Shown: positions 35,972 through 45,299 of the stretch, one piece after another
Layout: every line of letters begins with the position of its first letter
Numbering within the stretch: the stretch's first letter is position 1
From: Brachionus rotundiformis
Taxonomy: Eukaryota; Rotifera; Eurotatoria; Ploima; Brachionidae
NCBI GenBank assembly: GCA_016802295.1
Contig: JAESIW010000210.1
Coordinates: 1 to 64,000, forward strand
Direction of reading: 5' to 3'
DNA length: 64,000 nt
Translations under genes and position numbers: made by a program
Notes under the pieces: generated by a model
Told to the model about the DNA's origin: nothing
Seen by the model: only the letters and a program-made list of their open reading frames with translations
The model's database searches: none

Positions 35972-37378
35972 TTAATTGTTTTTTATAATATTTATTAAGT
36001 TGTAAACGCTATCTACACAAATTAGGTTAATGTTGGGGGCTTCTGCTTGTAAGGTATTTAGTTGTTTTTTGCCAACATTAGGAATATAAGCCACTTTAAA
36101 ACCTAAACGGCTAGCTTCTTGCAGGCGTTTGTGTAAAAAATATACGTTTTTAATGTGGCCAGATAAACTAATTTCGCCTACAAAAATACCACTGTTATTA
36201 AGCGGTTTATTTAAATAAGAAGAAACCAACGAAGCCACAATGGCTAAATCTAAAGCTGGGTCTGTAATTTTTAAGCCACCAACAATGTTTAGGTAAATAT
36301 CTTTATTGGCTACATTAATACCTGCCTTGGCTTCTAGCACTGCGGTTAACATGGCTACACGGTTATAATCTGCACCTACGGTTGCACGCTTGGGCGAAGG
36401 ATAAAAACTGTTTACCAATAAAGATTGCACCTCTACTAAAATTGGTCGCATTCCTTCTAGCCCTGCGTAAATAGTGCTTCCGCTAACATTTTCTATGTAG
36501 TCTTGCAAAAAAAGTTGGCTAGGGTTGGCAACTTCGCTTAAACCTTCTTGGGTCATTTCAAAAATACCTAGTTCATCTGTGGGGCCAAAGCGATTTTTTA
36601 ATGCACGTAAAATTCTAAAATTATTATTTTTTTCGCCTTCAAAGTGTAATACGCAGTCTACCATGTGTTCTAAAATTCTGGGGCCTGCTATGGTGCCTTC
36701 TTTGGTTACGTGGCCTATAATTAGTAGCACTATATTTTTGGCTTTGCAAAAGTTAATTAGTTCGTTAGAGCAAGCCTTTACCTGATTTATACTACCAGCT
36801 ATAGACCCTACAGAGTCTAGGTACATAGTTTGTATAGAGTCTATAACTAATACATCTAGGTTGGTAATATCGTTTAAAGTGTGTAAAATATCTACTAAAT
36901 TAGTGCTGTTAGATATTTTTAAATTGTTGTAGTTAATATTTAAGCGTAAGGCTCGGCGTTTTATTTGATCCACAGATTCTTCGCCAGAGATATAAATACA
37001 ATTGCGTTGTAAACTAAGATTAGCAATGGTTTGCATAAGTAGGGTAGATTTACCTATTCCGGGGTCTCCGCCTAATAGCACTGCACTGCCTTGCACTAAG
37101 CCTTCGCCCCCGCAAACACGGTCAAACTCGCTAAGGCCGGTGCTAAATCTTGGTAGTATTTCGCTTTCTTCTTGCATATTTGCAAATGTAATTTTATTTA
37201 TGGCTAGGTCTTCTTCTTTACTTAGCTTTTTGTTAGTATGGCTGGTTAGTACGCTGGTTGTTGGGGTTATGTATTGCTCTATTGTATTCCATTCGTTGCA
37301 ATTATCGCACTTGCCAAGCCATTTGGGGGTTTTGTTGCCACAGTTGTTGCAAATATAAGTTAAAGTTTTTTTTGCCAT
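35972..37378 (-). CDS. radA: RadA recombination ATPase
   Basis: A 468-residue hexameric helicase that extends recombination branches. The N-terminal zinc finger is CNNCGN...CDNC (residues about 10-26), Walker A is GGDPGIGKST, the family motif is LKNRFGPTDELGIFEM, and the C-terminal half is a Lon-protease-like domain (GADYNRVAMLTAVLEAKAGI) that lacks proteolytic activity in this family. It follows glyS after two bases, in the operon glyQ-glyS-radA. Confidence 0.96.
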   Translation of the reverse strand: MAKKTLTYICNNCGNKTPKWLGKCDNCNEWNTIEQYITPTTSVLTSHTNKKLSKEEDLAINKITFANMQEESEILPRFSTGLSEFDRVCGGEGLVQGSAVLLGGDPGIGKSTLLMQTIANLSLQRNCIYISGEESVDQIKRRALRLNINYNNLKISNSTNLVDILHTLNDITNLDVLVIDSIQTMYLDSVGSIAGSINQVKACSNELINFCKAKNIVLLIIGHVTKEGTIAGPRILEHMVDCVLHFEGEKNNNFRILRALKNRFGPTDELGIFEMTQEGLSEVANPSQLFLQDYIENVSGSTIYAGLEGMRPILVEVQSLLVNSFYPSPKRATVGADYNRVAMLTAVLEAKAGINVANKDIYLNIVGGLKITDPALDLAIVASLVSSYLNKPLNNSGIFVGEISLSGHIKNVYFLHKRLQEASRLGFKVAYIPNVGKKQLNTLQAEAPNINLICVDSVYNLINIIKNN

Positions 37379-37380
37379 AT

Positions 37381-39423
37381 TTAATTACTATTAATATAAT
37401 TTATAGATTGATTATACAAGTAATTAGCAAAATAATAATTAGCCAACGCCAGTAAGTGTAGCTTATTAGTGTTGTTTGCTGTGTTGTTATCTATTATTTT
37501 TATTTCAAAAAAATTATTGCAAGCGGTGTGTAGCTGTGCAATGTTTATGTTGCTAGCAGTAAGTTGATTATACAGTTGTTTTTCTTGGTTAGTGGTAAAC
37601 AAGTTGGTATTTATTTGGCTTAGTGCGTTGGTGTTGTGGCTATAAGTATAATTAGCCGATGCAAGCATTTTGTTAATACGGTTAATAGTTTGCAACGTAT
37701 TGTTGTGGCTATTATATAAATAACACAAACCTGTGGTGCCTTTTATGGCTAAAATGCTGTATAAATCTGCTAAAATTTGATTAATGGTATCTTTGCTAAT
37801 TTGTATGGTTTCGGCTAAATAGTTTTTAAAACGTTCGGTAAAAAACTCTTGTAGTTCTATATTATTGGTTAGCAAGCTAAAAACAATATTATTATTAAAT
37901 TTATTTTCTGTGGCAACATTGTTGCTAGAAGCCGTTAAAAATCTAATAATAGCTAAGGCGTTACGGCGTAATGCGTAAGGATCGCTACTGCCGGTGGGTT
38001 TTTTACCTATGGCAAATAATTGTTGCAAGGTGTCTAGTTTATCTATAAAACTAACAATACTACCTATGTAGTTTGCAGGCAAGCTATCTGCAGGGCCTTG
38101 GGGTTTATAATGGGTTTTTATACCGTTGGCTATTAAGGTAGTTTGTGCAGAATTATTGTTTTGCTGTTGATAATAATAACCGCCCATTATGCCTTGTAGT
38201 TCTGGCATTTCTTGTACGGCACCGCTAACTAAATCTGCTTTACATAGTTGTATTGCGGTAGTTATGTGGTTAATATCGTTTGCAGTTAGGTTGGTAAGCA
38301 CATTGTTTTGCACTAAATTGTTAAATAATGCTTGCATACTGGTAACTTTATTGTGGTACGAACCTAAATCTTGAAAAAACGTAATATTTTTTAGCTTTTG
38401 TATATTATTTGTTAGTGGCGTTTTTAAATCTTGGTTATAAAAAAACAAGCCGTCTTCTAATCTGGCAACTAGCACTTTATTATTACCTTTTATTATTTCT
38501 GCTCCGTTATCTTTTGGTAAATTATTTGCCACAATAATGTAGTTTGGCAATAAATTACCTTGCTGGGTTTGTAAGTTTAAGTAACGTTGATTATTTGCCA
38601 TAATTGTAATAATAAGTTGCTTTGGTAAGTGCAAGTATTTGTTATCTATAACGCTTTCTAATACAACGGGGTATTCGGTTAAGTATACTATTTCGTCTAG
38701 CACCCAGTTATCTACAAGGGTGGCGTTGTATTTGTTGGCTATTGCGGTTGCTTGTTGTAAAATATGTTGCTTACGTTGATTTTGGCACAAAATTACGTAG
38801 TTTTGCTGTAATTTAGAAAAATAATCTGCAATGTTATTAACTATAATAGGGGAATTAGTTAAACTTAAAAATCTGTGCCCTAGTGTGTAATTACTGCTGG
38901 TAACATTGGCAAAATTAATAGAATTAATAAAGTTAACACTGTTGTTAACCTGTAAAATACAAAGTATGCTAATAATTGGCCTAGCCCAAAATACTTTTGA
39001 TTCGTTCCAGTGCATAGATTTTTTAAACTTTACTTTAGCTAACACTTGTTGCGTAATAATAAAACCAATAATATCTGCCGTTGCGGTGGCATTAGTGGTA
39101 ATGTTGGCAAAATAAAAACCATTTTTTTGCGTTAGTTGTTGCATGGTTAAATTGTTTTGACGCAAAAAACCATCTATAGCATTTTGGTTAGCATCTATTT
39201 TAGGGCCTTTTTTTTCTTGGCTTAGTGCGGTTGTTGTGGGGGCAATATCGTTTACAATTACGCAAATTCTTCTGCAAGTTGCTTTAACTTGTATGTTGCT
39301 AAAATTAATAGCATTGGTGTTTAAAGCGTTGGCAAATAAGGTGTTAATATCGGTAATTAACTGTTTTTGTAAAGAGTATGGAATTTCTTCGGTTAAAATT
39401 TCTAATAATAATTGATTTTGCAT
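37381..39423 (-). CDS. glyS: glycyl-tRNA synthetase beta subunit
   Basis: A 680-residue subunit that recognises tRNA-Gly in the alpha2beta2 enzyme. Recognisable are the N-terminal LLLEILTEEIPYSLQ, the HD-like central region with NRYLNLQTQQGNLLPNYIIVAN and the VLVARLEDGLFFYNQDLK block, then GSSDPYALRRNALAIIR, and the C-terminal anticodon-binding segment. It is slightly shorter than the E. coli protein (about 689). It begins one base after glyQ ends. Confidence 0.95.
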   Translation of the reverse strand: MQNQLLLEILTEEIPYSLQKQLITDINTLFANALNTNAINFSNIQVKATCRRICVIVNDIAPTTTALSQEKKGPKIDANQNAIDGFLRQNNLTMQQLTQKNGFYFANITTNATATADIIGFIITQQVLAKVKFKKSMHWNESKVFWARPIISILCILQVNNSVNFINSINFANVTSSNYTLGHRFLSLTNSPIIVNNIADYFSKLQQNYVILCQNQRKQHILQQATAIANKYNATLVDNWVLDEIVYLTEYPVVLESVIDNKYLHLPKQLIITIMANNQRYLNLQTQQGNLLPNYIIVANNLPKDNGAEIIKGNNKVLVARLEDGLFFYNQDLKTPLTNNIQKLKNITFFQDLGSYHNKVTSMQALFNNLVQNNVLTNLTANDINHITTAIQLCKADLVSGAVQEMPELQGIMGGYYYQQQNNNSAQTTLIANGIKTHYKPQGPADSLPANYIGSIVSFIDKLDTLQQLFAIGKKPTGSSDPYALRRNALAIIRFLTASSNNVATENKFNNNIVFSLLTNNIELQEFFTERFKNYLAETIQISKDTINQILADLYSILAIKGTTGLCYLYNSHNNTLQTINRINKMLASANYTYSHNTNALSQINTNLFTTNQEKQLYNQLTASNINIAQLHTACNNFFEIKIIDNNTANNTNKLHLLALANYYFANYLYNQSINYINSN

Positions 39424-39424
39424 G

Positions 39425-40318
39425 TTAAAAACCTTTAAAGTTATTAGTATTGCATTGTTGCACGTATAAATTACAACACTGTTTAACTAAATTACGAATT
39501 TTAGATATATAAAGTTCACGCTCGGCTACGCTAATTACTCCTCGGGCGTCTAGCAAATTAAATACGTTAGATGCTTTTATGGCGCAATGATAAGCAGGGT
39601 AAACTAAATTATTGGCAATTAAATTGTTGCATTCTTCTTCCATTATTTTAAACTGAGTAACTAAATTTTGCACATTGGCGTGGTTAAAGTTGTAATCGCT
39701 AAAAGCTTTTTCGCTATTTAAAAAAATATCGCCGTACATAACGCCTGCTTTGGCGTTCCATGGTAAATTATACACGTTGTCTATTTCTAATAAATACATT
39801 GCTAGGCGTTCTAAACCATAGGTAATTTCCACAGCAACAACAGGGCAACTAATTCCGCCCATTTCTTGAAAATAAGTAAATTGTGTAATTTCCATGCCAT
39901 CGCACCAAATTTCCCACCCTAAGCCAGAAGCCCCTAAAGTTGGGCTTTTCCAGTCGTCTTCTACAAATCTAATATCGTGTTTATTAATATCTATACCAAT
40001 GTGTTGCAAACTTTTTAGGTAAGTATTTGTAATATTTTGTTTGCTAGGTACGGGCTTAATAACCACCTGAAACTGAAAATAATGTTGTAAACGATTAGGG
40101 CTTTGGCCGTATCTGCCGTCGGTTGGGCGTCTGCTAGGTTGCACGTAGCAAGTGCTAAACGGCTTGGGGTTTAACGAAAAAAGTGCAGTGGCAGGATGAA
40201 AGGTTCCGGCTCCCATTTCGGCATCGTACGGGGTTAGTTTTGTGCATCCTTGGTTTATCCAAAATGCTTCTAGGCTAGATATTAAATCTTGAAAATCGTT
40301 TATTTTTTGCGTTGTCAT
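39425..40318 (-). CDS. glyQ: glycyl-tRNA synthetase alpha subunit
   Basis: A 297-residue class II catalytic subunit. Blocks include FQDLISSLEAFWINQGCTKL, the motif-2 region with YVQPSRRPTDGRYGQSPNR and the FVEDDWKSPTLGASGLGWEIW stretch, then ITQFTYFQEMGG and the C-terminal LLDARGVISVAERE. Length matches the family (about 300). It starts the minus-strand operon glyQ-glyS-radA and is divergent from psd. Confidence 0.97.
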   Translation of the reverse strand: MTTQKINDFQDLISSLEAFWINQGCTKLTPYDAEMGAGTFHPATALFSLNPKPFSTCYVQPSRRPTDGRYGQSPNRLQHYFQFQVVIKPVPSKQNITNTYLKSLQHIGIDINKHDIRFVEDDWKSPTLGASGLGWEIWCDGMEITQFTYFQEMGGISCPVVAVEITYGLERLAMYLLEIDNVYNLPWNAKAGVMYGDIFLNSEKAFSDYNFNHANVQNLVTQFKIMEEECNNLIANNLVYPAYHCAIKASNVFNLLDARGVISVAERELYISKIRNLVKQCCNLYVQQCNTNNFKGF

Positions 40319-40489
40319 ATTTTTTATTTTTTAACTACATTAAATTGTGTTATTATTTTTTATATAGTAATTGTATACGTTTTACAAAATTCTGTAAATA
40401 ATAATTATTTATTTATATAAATTTATAGTTTAATATGTTAAACTTATTTTTATAATTTGTATTATTTTTTTAATTTTAAGGAGTTTTAT

Positions 40490-41173
40490 ATGCCAGAGAT
40501 AGCAAAAGAAGGTTATGTTTCTATTGTGGTTTTTGCAATATTTTGTTTAGTTTGTTTCGCTATTTCTGTACCTTTGGGTATGGTGGCGTTGGCGTTATTG
40601 GTGTGGTGTGTGGCTTTTTTTAGAGACCCACATCGTTATACTCCGCAAGATAACAACTTAATTGTAGCCCCAGCCGACGGCAAAGTTATTATTTGCGAAG
40701 TTGTTGCTCCGCCTAAAGAGTTAGGCTTTGAAGATGATATGTTAAAAATATCTATTTTTATGAATGTATTTAACGTGCATGTTAACAGGTCTCCGGTGGC
40801 AGGCAATATTAGCAAAATAATTTACTACCCAGGTAAATTTGTAAACGCAGCTTTAGACAAAGCAAGCGAAGCCAACGAAAGACAAGCATTTATTGTTAAT
40901 GCCAATAGTGGCAAGCAAATTGCTTTTGTACAAATTGCTGGTTTGGTGGCTCGTAGAATAGTAAAATTTATAAACGAAGATACTAACGTAAAAGTAGGCG
41001 AAAAAGTAGGTTTAATTAAATTTGGTAGCCGTGTAGATGTTTATTTACCTAAAGAAACCGTACCTTTAGTTGCCAACGGGCAAACCACAATTGCTGGCGA
41101 AACCGTATTAGCTAAATTTGTAGCAACCGATTCTGCTTACAGTTACCAAGTTTTAGGTAGAGCAAAAAATTAA
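40490..41173 (+). CDS. psd: phosphatidylserine decarboxylase (proenzyme)
   Basis: A 227-residue pyruvoyl enzyme that makes phosphatidylethanolamine from phosphatidylserine. Two hydrophobic segments at the N-terminus anchor it; FFRDPHRYTP, VAPADGKVI and FMNVFNVHVNRSPVAG are family blocks. The self-cleavage motif is LIKFGSRVDVYLP, where G179-S180 would split into alpha and beta chains and S180 becomes the pyruvoyl group. This is the short type common in alphaproteobacteria. A longer frame from 40457 exists, but I chose 40490 because AAGGAG lies six bases upstream. pssA follows 29 bases later. Confidence 0.95.
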   Translation: MPEIAKEGYVSIVVFAIFCLVCFAISVPLGMVALALLVWCVAFFRDPHRYTPQDNNLIVAPADGKVIICEVVAPPKELGFEDDMLKISIFMNVFNVHVNRSPVAGNISKIIYYPGKFVNAALDKASEANERQAFIVNANSGKQIAFVQIAGLVARRIVKFINEDTNVKVGEKVGLIKFGSRVDVYLPKETVPLVANGQTTIAGETVLAKFVATDSAYSYQVLGRAKN

Positions 41174-41202
41174 TAAAATTAAATTAAGTGTTAAGTTTGT
41201 AA

Positions 41203-41937
41203 ATGAATAAATTTTCTTTTTATAAAGCAATACCTAGCCTAATAACGGTTACAGCTTTTGTGCTTGGTTTTAACGCTATTATGCTAGCCATAAAAGGCGA
41301 AATTGAACTAGCTATTATTGCCTTGTTTGTATCTGGCTTATTAGATATGGTAGATGGCAGAGTTGCAAGATTACTTGGCGTTAGCGGGCAATTTGGTGCA
41401 GAGCTAGATTCGTTAAGCGATTTTGTATGCTTTGGGGTGGGTTCTGCTATTATAGTTTTATTTTTTAACTATTTTGTATCTAATATGCTAATAGATGGCT
41501 TTTTAGTAGCTTCGGTTACTTTTTTTGCCGTAGGGGCAATGCTTAGATTGGCCAGATTTAACCTAGATGTTAAACCAGAGCCTGCCTATAAAGGCTTTTT
41601 TGTTGGGGTGCCAACGCCTGCAGGGTTTGGTTTGGCTATTTTGCCTATTGCTGTGTATTATAGCTTTGGCTGGTTAATAAATGCAAACCTTTATGGCGGT
41701 TATATGATAGCAATTGGCTTTTTAATGGTTTCTAGAATACCAACGCCTTCGGTAAAGGCAATTAGGGTTTCTAGAAAGTTTTTAGCCCCGTTTATGGGGA
41801 TAATTGCATTGTTTATAATTATGTTTATAAAATTTATGTGGCTAACTTTAGTAGTTATTGGTATTATATATGTAATATTAACGCTATTTGGGTTTAAAAC
41901 CTTTTTACGCAACAAAAAATTAGTTGCAAGTATATAA
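41203..41937 (+). CDS. pssA: CDP-diacylglycerol-serine O-phosphatidyltransferase
   Basis: A 244-residue multipass CDP-alcohol phosphatidyltransferase, which makes phosphatidylserine for Psd just upstream. The signature DGxxAR-x8-G-x3-D-x3-D is complete in DGRVARLLGV to AELDSLSD (about residues 48-70). Six to eight hydrophobic helices are visible. The psd-pssA order is typical of alphaproteobacteria. Confidence 0.96.
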   Translation: MNKFSFYKAIPSLITVTAFVLGFNAIMLAIKGEIELAIIALFVSGLLDMVDGRVARLLGVSGQFGAELDSLSDFVCFGVGSAIIVLFFNYFVSNMLIDGFLVASVTFFAVGAMLRLARFNLDVKPEPAYKGFFVGVPTPAGFGLAILPIAVYYSFGWLINANLYGGYMIAIGFLMVSRIPTPSVKAIRVSRKFLAPFMGIIALFIIMFIKFMWLTLVVIGIIYVILTLFGFKTFLRNKKLVASI

Positions 41938-41978
41938 AATAAAATATTAATTTTAAATTTTTACGGGAGTTATTTTAA

Positions 41979-43664
41979 ATGTCTAGTTTATTTTCTACAA
42001 GTGCCTCAAGCTTATCTGGATTTGATGTAGTTGTAATAATGTGCTTTGTGTTAGTTTTATTAATGATGGTAATTTATACCATTTTTGTGCTTTCTACTAA
42101 AACTAAAAGAACCGAAGACAACCTAACAGATTACGTAAATAATTCTTTGTCTTCTAACAAATTTATTATAGATACTTTAGAAAATATCTCTAATAAGTTA
42201 GGTATAGGCACCAACAACACTAAATACCTAGCCAAAAAAAATACTAACGTATTGCCTAGTGTTAATAATTTATCGGTAGATAATATAAATAATGATTTAC
42301 AGCCTAGCAGTAAATTTATTGCCAGAGCCAACCCTAACAGGCAAAACAACCAGCATACCCCTAACAACCCCAACAATGTTGCGGTTAATAAGGTTAATTT
42401 AGCCAGAAACTATAAAACTTTGCCTAATGTTAATATGCCAGAAATAGTAAATTCTAAAAGTGTTGATGTTACTAATTTAAGCAACCAAAACGGCCGTGTA
42501 CCAGAAGAGCATTTACCACAAAATGCATTACAGCATAATATCAAAAACAATGTGCCAGTTAACCAATATAGTTATAGCAGTGTGCAACACGTATATGCAG
42601 AACCTGTGTATGCTAATGCGGTAGATACTTTTACTGAAGAAAATACCCCGCACGGTGCTAATAGCAAAGAAAATATTTTTAAGCAATCTAGCTTAAACGC
42701 CCACATAAACCCTAATCTTGCTACCAAAAAAGACGTTGATTATAATGAAGACGATGCCGATATAGCAGAACAAGAGCATGTTTATAATCCGTTTGGTAAG
42801 TTGGCAGGTAAAGTAGCTAGAAAAGGTGACCCTAGGTTAATTACCAGAAACAACAAATACAAAGACGATTATAGCGATTTGTATGAAGATGATTACGATA
42901 ACGAATACGATAACAAAAACAACCAGCCAATTGCCTACAATAATAATGGTGAAATTGATTATAACAACGCTAAACCTGTAGTAAAAACTAAAAGGCCAGT
43001 GCAACATAATAATTATTACAACCAAAATGAAGATTATAATGAAGACGATTATTATAACGAAGACGACTATTATAATGAAGACGATTATTATGAAAATCAA
43101 GAGGCTAATAATAACCATACTCCTAACAATTTAAGGCAACAAGTAACAGGCAAATTTAATAGATTAGCACCAAAAGGCAATGCTAATAAAAACTATGCAC
43201 CATTTGCCAAAGAAAATTACGATAATGAGTATGATGACGAAGATTATAATTACAATGAAGATAACTACATAGACGATAATTATATTGATGATAATTACCA
43301 GCTAGATGATGATTATGCCGATGATTTTTATAATACCGCACAGCCCCGTAATAATGTGGGTAAAGGTAATGTTGCTAAAAATGTAGAACGCCAAAGTGCA
43401 AACAAACGCACTGTAAACAACCGCAATGTACAAAATAGCACTGCAGGTAATAGCAATACAAACAAAAGGCTTAAACCTGTTAATAACAACTTAAGCGTAC
43501 AACCAACAAGGCAGTTAAACAACAAACTACCAAGTAGAGCAAGTAGGGCGTATAACAATAATACACAAAACAGAGCCCCTGTTAGTGTTGATAGCAAGCC
43601 AAATAGACTAAATAGATTGCCTGTTAGTAACGCACGTTTAGGCAACACAAGAAACAAAAAGTAA
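41979..43664 (+). CDS. single-pass membrane protein with long acidic, Asn/Tyr-rich disordered region
   Basis: A 561-residue protein I do not recognise. One strong membrane segment lies at residues 15-39, followed by KTKRTE, so the long remainder probably faces the cytoplasm. The remainder is rich in N, D, E, Y and poor in hydrophobics. Two repeat blocks stand out: the unit NEDDYY about three times near 43035-43095, and a YIDDN-type block near 43245-43330. The last 110 residues turn strongly basic (R/K/N). GGGAG precedes the ATG. The frame is open throughout and the codon use resembles the neighbours. It follows pssA by 41 bases and has its own terminator. A scaffold or condensate-forming role is possible but unsupported. 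Confidence 0.6.
   Translation: MSSLFSTSASSLSGFDVVVIMCFVLVLLMMVIYTIFVLSTKTKRTEDNLTDYVNNSLSSNKFIIDTLENISNKLGIGTNNTKYLAKKNTNVLPSVNNLSVDNINNDLQPSSKFIARANPNRQNNQHTPNNPNNVAVNKVNLARNYKTLPNVNMPEIVNSKSVDVTNLSNQNGRVPEEHLPQNALQHNIKNNVPVNQYSYSSVQHVYAEPVYANAVDTFTEENTPHGANSKENIFKQSSLNAHINPNLATKKDVDYNEDDADIAEQEHVYNPFGKLAGKVARKGDPRLITRNNKYKDDYSDLYEDDYDNEYDNKNNQPIAYNNNGEIDYNNAKPVVKTKRPVQHNNYYNQNEDYNEDDYYNEDDYYNEDDYYENQEANNNHTPNNLRQQVTGKFNRLAPKGNANKNYAPFAKENYDNEYDDEDYNYNEDNYIDDNYIDDNYQLDDDYADDFYNTAQPRNNVGKGNVAKNVERQSANKRTVNNRNVQNSTAGNSNTNKRLKPVNNNLSVQPTRQLNNKLPSRASRAYNNNTQNRAPVSVDSKPNRLNRLPVSNARLGNTRNKK
43035..43330 (+). repeat. short in-frame repeats coding NEDDYY and YIDDN units
   Basis: An 18-bp unit (NEDDYY) is repeated about three times at roughly 43035-43095 with synonymous changes, and a 15-bp unit (YIDDN type) recurs near 43260-43300. 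Both lie inside the acidic protein gene and keep the frame. Confidence 0.7.
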
Positions 43665-43676
43665 CAAGTTAACAAC

Positions 43677-43710
43677 ACATGCAACACTTAGTGTTATGTT
43701 TTGTTTTTTT
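43677..43710 (+). terminator. terminator after the acidic-protein gene
   Basis: ACAT (43677-43680) pairs with ATGT (43696-43699), and AACAC (43683-43687) pairs with GTGTT (43691-43695) around a TTA loop, followed by a T-rich tract to 43710. Confidence 0.6.
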
Positions 43711-43713
43711 GCT

Positions 43714-43741
43714 TTGCTTTTTAATTTAAAAATAGTATACT
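43714..43741 (+). promoter_or_regulatory. promoter of the PTS IICB gene
   Basis: TTGCTT (43714-43719), 16 bases, TATACT (43736-43741). The -10 lies inside the palindrome 43729-43760, so a protein bound there would block transcription. Confidence 0.45.
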
Positions 43742-43760
43742 AATATTAGTATACTATTTT
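43729..43760. promoter_or_regulatory. 32-bp perfect palindrome, likely operator of the PTS gene
   Basis: The half AAAATAGTATACTAAT (43729-43744) is followed by its exact reverse complement (43745-43760). It also contains TAGTATACTA twice (43733-43742 and 43747-43756), each itself palindromic, 14 bases apart. It ends 21 bases before the gene start and covers the probable -10. Read as RNA it could form a 16-bp hairpin with no loop, less likely than a DNA operator. Confidence 0.65.
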
Positions 43761-43781
43761 AATATATAAGTGAGGTACTTT

Positions 43782-45236
43782 ATGGGTATTTTTTCTAGCT
43801 TGCAAAAAGTAGGGCAAGCATTTATGTTACCTGTTGCGGTTTTACCAGTGGCAGGTATTTTACTAGGGGTTGGTGCCTCTGGGTTATCTTTTATTCCTAC
43901 ACCTGTTTCTGCTATTATGAAAGCCGCAGGTGATTCTATATTTGGTATTATGCCTTTAATTTTTGCCGTAGCAACTGCTATTGGTTTTTCTAATAAAGAC
44001 GGAGCCGTGGGTTTAACTGCTGTGGTTTCGTTTTTTGTGTTTTTAGGGGCTTCTGGGGCAATGGCACCAATTATTTCGCCAGATGCAGTAGTTTCTACTG
44101 TAATGGGTGTTAAAGCTGTAGATACTGGTATTTTAGGCGGTATTTTAATGGGCGGTATGTCGGCGTTTTTATTTAACCGTTATAGCAATGTTAATTTACC
44201 AGAGTTTTTAGCGTTTTTTGGCGGTAGAAGATTTGTACCTATTGTGGCTTCTTTAGTTGCGGTAGTGTTGGGTATGATAATTGCTGTTGTTTGGTCTCCG
44301 GTTGGTAAGGGTATAGAATTTTTATCTAACTGGGCGGCGTATCAGTCTCCTAATGTTGCATTTTCTTTGTATGCTTTTGTAGAAAGATCTTTATTGCCTA
44401 CTGGTTTACACCATATTTGGAATGCACCGTTTTTCTTTCAAATTGGTTCGTACACAGACCCCGCCACAGGCAACGTTGTGCATGGCGAAATAGCTAGATA
44501 TTTATCTGGCGACCCAACCGCTGGTAACTTAGCAGGTAGTTATTTATTTAAAATGTACGGCTTGCCTGCTGCAGCTTTAGCTATGATTTATACCGCAAAA
44601 CCAGAAAAGAAAAAATTTGTGGCCAGTATTATGATATCGGCTGCATTAACATCTTTTTTAACGGGTATTACCGAACCAATTGAATTTGCCTTTTTATTTG
44701 TTGCCCCTGTTTTATACGGCGTGCACGTAGTTTTAGCGGCAGCTGCGTATTGGGTAACTATTCCGTTAGGTATAAAACACGGTACTACTTTTAGCCACGG
44801 CTTAATAGATTATGTGCTATTGTTTTCTCAATCTAGCAGAGGTTTATGGTTAATACCTATTGGTTTAGCTTGGGGTGTGTTGTATTTTGCAGTGTTTACC
44901 TTTTTTATTAAAACCTTTAATTTAAAAACTCCAGGTAGAGAAGACACTAACGAAGAAAACCCTGAAACAGAAGGGGTAGCAAGCCCAACCGCAGATGTGG
45001 ATAAAGCAAAAGCTTTAATTGAGGCCTACGGTGGCAAGCAAAATATAGAAAACTTAGACGCTTGTATTACCAGATTAAGAATAACCGTTGTTAGTGTAGA
45101 TAAAGTAGATAAAGAAGCTATTAAAAAACTAGGAGCAAAAGGTGTTTTGGTTTCTGGCAATGGCGTGCAATCGGTATTTGGCCCTAAGTCTGACTACTGG
45201 CGTAGCTTAATGGCAGAGGTTATTAGTAAATCTTAA
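43782..45236 (+). CDS. PTS glucose/N-acetylglucosamine-type permease, EIICB
   Basis: A 484-residue PTS permease of the glucose superfamily. The EIIC part (about 1-370) begins SSLQKVGQAFMLPVAVLPVAG and carries the GITEPIEFAFLFVAP motif with the substrate glutamate; FLAFFGGRRFVPI and GLHHIWNAPF are other family blocks. The EIIB domain is C-terminal (about 405-484) with the phosphorylated C428 in NLDACITRLR. No EIIA domain is fused. Substrate is probably GlcNAc or glucose; the GLHH loop fits the NagE branch, but this is not decisive. A GTG at 43770 would add four residues; the ATG at 43782 is preferred because GAGG lies before it. A perfect palindrome precedes it. Confidence 0.92.
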   Translation: MGIFSSLQKVGQAFMLPVAVLPVAGILLGVGASGLSFIPTPVSAIMKAAGDSIFGIMPLIFAVATAIGFSNKDGAVGLTAVVSFFVFLGASGAMAPIISPDAVVSTVMGVKAVDTGILGGILMGGMSAFLFNRYSNVNLPEFLAFFGGRRFVPIVASLVAVVLGMIIAVVWSPVGKGIEFLSNWAAYQSPNVAFSLYAFVERSLLPTGLHHIWNAPFFFQIGSYTDPATGNVVHGEIARYLSGDPTAGNLAGSYLFKMYGLPAAALAMIYTAKPEKKKFVASIMISAALTSFLTGITEPIEFAFLFVAPVLYGVHVVLAAAAYWVTIPLGIKHGTTFSHGLIDYVLLFSQSSRGLWLIPIGLAWGVLYFAVFTFFIKTFNLKTPGREDTNEENPETEGVASPTADVDKAKALIEAYGGKQNIENLDACITRLRITVVSVDKVDKEAIKKLGAKGVLVSGNGVQSVFGPKSDYWRSLMAEVISKS

Positions 45237-45262
45237 ACTTTAGTTTAAAGTTTGTTTACAAT

Positions 45263-45299
45263 AAAAAGAGAGTAATTAAGGTTGCTCTCTTTTTTTTTT
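45263..45299 (+). terminator. terminator after the PTS gene
   Basis: The stem GAGAGTAA with TTGCTCTC (one T-G pair), extended by A/T pairs, has a TTAAGG loop and is followed by nine or more T. Confidence 0.8.

Noticed and set aside
40457..40490. Longer psd start
   Set aside because: It is not an ATG and lacks a ribosome site; AAGGAG lies six bases before the ATG at 40490.
42837..43118. Ile/Val-rich antisense frame in the acidic-protein gene
   Set aside because: Mirror of GAC/GAT/AAT/TAT repeats on the other strand; composition is an artefact.
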